Shown: positions 61,482-64,000 of the stretch, piece after piece
Layout: each line of letters begins with the position of its first letter
Position numbering within the stretch: the stretch's first letter is position 1
Origin: JBOHRN01 sp050732775
Lineage (GTDB): Bacteria > Gemmatimonadota > Gemmatimonadetes > Longimicrobiales > Longimicrobiaceae
DNA: 64,000 bases
Assembly: GCA_050732775.1 (NCBI GenBank)
Contig: JBOHRN010000029.1
Span: 3,900-67,899, forward strand
Direction: 5' to 3'
The notes under the pieces: model-generated
What the model saw: only the letters and a program-made list of their open reading frames with translations
The model's database searches: none
Told to the model about the DNA's origin: nothing
Program-made: the position numbers and the translations under genes

Positions 61482-63757
61482 TCGTGCGAGACAGCAGCGG
61501 CCGTCCCCGGCTGGTACCCCTTCCACCCCTCCCACTCCCCCTCCTCCGGCTCGACCCGAAAAACCATCTTCATCCCGCTCCCCAAGTGCTCCGAGATATG
61601 GCAGTGGAGCATCCAGTCGCCCGGGTTGGACAGCTCCACCAGGAGGTCGGCGGTCCAACCCACGGGCAGGATAAAGGTGTCCTTCCAGACCAGGTTCCGG
61701 TTCGGAACCCCGTTCAGAGATAGTACCAGGAAGCGCTGGCCGTGGACGTGGATCGGGTGTTGCATGGCGTGCAAGACCTCCCGCTCGTTGCGGAGGCGCA
61801 CTTTAACCACCTCGCCCTGCCGGAAGCGCCAATCGATCTCCATGTTTTCCTTTCCGCTGGCGGGGTCGCGGATAATCCACTCTACCTCGTTACCGGTGAC
61901 GGCCCAGTTCATCATCGGCATGGTCCCGGCCCACTCCACCGGGTTAAAGTAGGCGGAGTCGAGCCGCATTAGGGGAAGGAGGGGAAAGGGAAGGTCGCCC
62001 ATCTCCATGCTAAGCACCAACTCTCGGTCCGGGGGACGGTCGAAGTGTGGGCGTAGCCGGTCCACCTCTGCTGCTACCTCCGGGTGTTCGCGCAGCCCGC
62101 CGGAGCCGGTAACCACCTCAGGAGCCGCGTTGCCGGCCACCCGTACGGTCCCCAACCGCCATACCTCCGGGAAAAAGCTGCCGTACAGGTGGTCTATCCC
62201 CTGCACCCGGTTTTCTACCGGAACCTCGCCCGCTTCCCGGAAGCTGACTTCGATCACGTACCGTTCGGCCGGGGCGATAACCACGCTCTCGACCCACTCT
62301 TCCCGCTCGAAGCGGGACAGGTCCGATCCCACCAGCTTGATGGGCGCGCCGCCGAAGGAGAGGTTGAAGATACGGGTGTTGGATACGTTGGTGACCAGGA
62401 AGCGGACCACCTCTCCCCGGGCCACCCGCAGCCGGTAACTGGGCTCTCCGTTGATCAGGGGCACGTTTCCGAAACGCCCCATCAGGGCGTGGGTAGGCGC
62501 CTCTAGCCCAAACGGGACTGGGCCGTGCTCTCCGACCAGGAGGTCGTCGAGCACCAGTAACTCCTCCCGGTCAACCGGGTTCAGGTAGGCCGGGTCGAGC
62601 GCGTCTACCCGCAGGTTACCGTACAGCCCCAGGTCCTGCTGCGCGTCTTCGCGGTGGTGGGGGTGATACCAGTAGATACCCGGGTCGGGGAGACGCACCC
62701 GGTAGGTAAAGGTGGCGCCCGGCGGAACTGGGTCTTGGGTCACGCCGGGCACGCCGTCGAAGCGGTTGTCGAGCCGCACCCCGTGCCAGTGGACGGCGGT
62801 GGGAAAGTCGGTCCGGTTGGTGAAACGGACGGTGATCACGGCGTCTTCGTCCACCCTGATGAGGGGGCCCGGAAGCTGGCGGTTGAAGCCGTAGGCGACG
62901 TAGTCGTGGCCGTGGACGGCGCGGAGGACTTTGCCCGCCACCAGCTCCAGGGTATCCCCATGGGCCAGCCGGAGGAGCCGGTTGGGGAGCGCGCGGGGGA
63001 TCTCTTCGCCGGGCTCGGAGGTGGGCAAAAATGGTCTCACCGAGGGGCGTAGGTGGCCCATCCCTGGAGGCATGGGAACATCCGGGTGCATGGGGGGCAT
63101 GACCCACCCCCCGCTTACCTGGTGGGCCCCCGGGGTGCCGTGGTCGTGGCTCCGCCCCGGCGGCACGAAGAGGAAGGGCTCATCGTGGGGCATCATCCTG
63201 GTGCCGGGGGAGCCCCCCCGTAACACCAAGCGCCCCTGGCGCGTCTCGGCGGCGGCGGACGGCTCGGCGGTAACCAGAACCAGGAACTTGTTAAACGCCA
63301 CCCGGCCCGAGGCGGCCCGCCCCTCTGCCACCTCGCCGAGCTTCACCAGGGGAGAGAGCTGGGGCGTGGTGACCCACGCCACATACGCCCGGCCACCAGC
63401 CCCCGCAGGGTCGCCAAGCCCCTCCACCGACACGGTGAGGTCCCAGAGGTGGACGCCGTCGCGGGTCACCGCCACGCCGAAAGGCGAGGGCGCGCGTCCC
63501 ATCTCCGCAGTCCCGGAGGCGCCGTGGAAGCTAGGGGTGGGCAGCAGATCGATGCAGTGCAGGTCCGGGTGCGGAGCCGTGGGGGGAGGCGGCTCCCGGC
63601 CGCAGAACTCCAGGGCGGGGAGAGCCGGTGGATCGGGGGGTGGAGGGGCGCCCACCCCGGACGGAGCGCAGCCCGCCAGCAACGGTACCGTAGCGAGGGA
63701 GAGGGCCGCTAGCGGGCGAAGGCCGAGAGTTATCCGCGCGAAGCGCAACAACGGCAT
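61478..63757 (-). CDS. Multicopper oxidase lipoprotein with extra N-terminal domain
   Basis: 759 aa lipoprotein (LLAGC, Cys30). The copper sites are complete: HWHG (323-326), WYHPHH (364-368), HPIHVHGQ and HCHISEHLGSGM (718-729; Cys720 is the type-1 ligand, Met729 the axial one). Before the cupredoxin part lies a domain of about 110 aa (80-190) with AYVAWVTTPQLSPLVKLGEV and VAFNKFLVLVTAEPS, reminiscent of the periplasmic domain of RskA-type anti-sigma factors. A Met/His-rich linker (204-236, GWVMPPMHPDVPMPPGMGH) follows. Oxidation of Cu(I), Mn(II) or a phenol is possible. Confidence 0.88.
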   Translation of the reverse strand: MPLLRFARITLGLRPLAALSLATVPLLAGCAPSGVGAPPPPDPPALPALEFCGREPPPPTAPHPDLHCIDLLPTPSFHGASGTAEMGRAPSPFGVAVTRDGVHLWDLTVSVEGLGDPAGAGGRAYVAWVTTPQLSPLVKLGEVAEGRAASGRVAFNKFLVLVTAEPSAAAETRQGRLVLRGGSPGTRMMPHDEPFLFVPPGRSHDHGTPGAHQVSGGWVMPPMHPDVPMPPGMGHLRPSVRPFLPTSEPGEEIPRALPNRLLRLAHGDTLELVAGKVLRAVHGHDYVAYGFNRQLPGPLIRVDEDAVITVRFTNRTDFPTAVHWHGVRLDNRFDGVPGVTQDPVPPGATFTYRVRLPDPGIYWYHPHHREDAQQDLGLYGNLRVDALDPAYLNPVDREELLVLDDLLVGEHGPVPFGLEAPTHALMGRFGNVPLINGEPSYRLRVARGEVVRFLVTNVSNTRIFNLSFGGAPIKLVGSDLSRFEREEWVESVVIAPAERYVIEVSFREAGEVPVENRVQGIDHLYGSFFPEVWRLGTVRVAGNAAPEVVTGSGGLREHPEVAAEVDRLRPHFDRPPDRELVLSMEMGDLPFPLLPLMRLDSAYFNPVEWAGTMPMMNWAVTGNEVEWIIRDPASGKENMEIDWRFRQGEVVKVRLRNEREVLHAMQHPIHVHGQRFLVLSLNGVPNRNLVWKDTFILPVGWTADLLVELSNPGDWMLHCHISEHLGSGMKMVFRVEPEEGEWEGWKGYQPGTAAAVSHD

Positions 63758-63773
63758 GCGGCGGGCGGCCCGG

Positions 63774-64000
63774 CTAGACCGCGTCTGAGAGAGAGGTAAA
63801 GGTAAAGTCCCTCACCTTGAGCGGCGGCACCACCACGTTGCTCCCCAAGTCGCCGGAGCCGGAGGCGTTCACCCGCACCGGTCTTCCCATCATCTCGATG
63901 TTATTGAGCATGAATACCGGGCTCTCGTTCCAGCGCAGGTTCTTGACTGCGCTGGTAACCCTTCCGCCCTCGATCAGGAAGGTGCCGTCTCTGGTGAGCC
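63774..64000 (-). CDS. TldD/PmbA family metallopeptidase, 5' part outside the window
   Basis: Only the last 75 codons are visible, ending at TAG. They read LTRDGTFLIEGGRVTSAVKN, LRWNESPVFMLNNIEMMGRP and a final VVPPLKVRDFTFTSLSDAV. TRDGTFLIEGGRVTxxVKNLRxNES is characteristic of TldD/PmbA proteins, which process peptides such as microcin B17 precursors or CcdA. The gene ends 16 bp before the multicopper oxidase start, so they may be co-transcribed. Confidence 0.9.
   Translation of the reverse strand, partial: LTRDGTFLIEGGRVTSAVKNLRWNESPVFMLNNIEMMGRPVRVNASGSGDLGSNVVVPPLKVRDFTFTSLSDAV

Overview
This GC-rich, gene-dense window reads as chromosomal core sequence from a Gram-negative bacterium, most probably a member of the Gemmatimonadota or a close relative. 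The lineage is an inference. It rests on a short (287 aa) RpoD-type sigma factor without region 1.1, a TonB-dependent receptor with a carboxypeptidase-regulatory domain, many lipoproteins, SecD/SecF, a bacillithiol-type BshA, and a UbiA/UbiX pair of the kind used in menaquinone synthesis. I see no transposase, phage gene, CRISPR array, tRNA or rRNA, and no gene-free stretch above 300 bp. GTG and TTG starts are very common, usually in 4-bp GTGA/TTGA overlaps, and strong Shine-Dalgarno sequences are rare apart from groES and groEL.

Layout. 1-2600: der (cut by the left edge) and a TPR lipoprotein. 2671-7695: a translationally coupled run nadA, MBL hydrolase, purN, purH, larC. 7791-12920: erpA-type A-type carrier, then valS, an Ig-like lipoprotein and fabI. 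12991-16783: etfB, etfA, a REC/HD-GYP regulator, then a GAF protein with a kinase phosphoacceptor domain but no ATPase domain. 16918-24900: glmM, glmS, dtd, maf, accC, a biotin carrier and the methylmalonyl-CoA mutase large subunit. 25026-30844: a cystathionine synthase/lyase, DUF2254, purD, mutM and a lipoprotein that looks like a metal-site-dead phosphoesterase. 30834-33619: terC, ubiA, ubiX and a small membrane protein/lipoprotein pair. 33748-38202: the mutase B12 subunit, an acyl-CoA carboxyltransferase, an AtuA-like protein and RNase Z. 38281-40440: groES-groEL with a CIRCE operator and a 52-bp perfect palindromic terminator. 40589-45320: TonB receptor, ECF sigma, anti-sigma and, convergently, the RpoD-like sigma. 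45409-57360: ketoacyl synthase plus SRPBCC protein, threonine deaminase, a UbiA-family protein, and the coupled chain tatD, mutL, miaA, bshA, uppP, nadC, birA, coaX. 57365-64000: secD, secF, a secreted amidohydrolase, a multicopper oxidase and the end of a TldD/PmbA protein.

How the genes connect. The parts of a propionyl-CoA to succinyl-CoA route are split over two loci about 14 kb apart: biotin carboxylase, biotin carrier and mutase large subunit in one, mutase B12 subunit and carboxyltransferase in the other. BirA, which would charge the carrier, is also present. NadA and NadC give NAD synthesis, GlmS and GlmM feed UDP-GlcNAc, and UppP supports cell-wall lipid recycling.

The least explained parts are the degenerate phosphoesterase lipoprotein, the ATPase-less kinase-like protein beside the HD-GYP protein, the B12/carboxyltransferase/AtuA operon, the receptor/sigma/anti-sigma operon, and the multicopper oxidase with an extra N-terminal domain.
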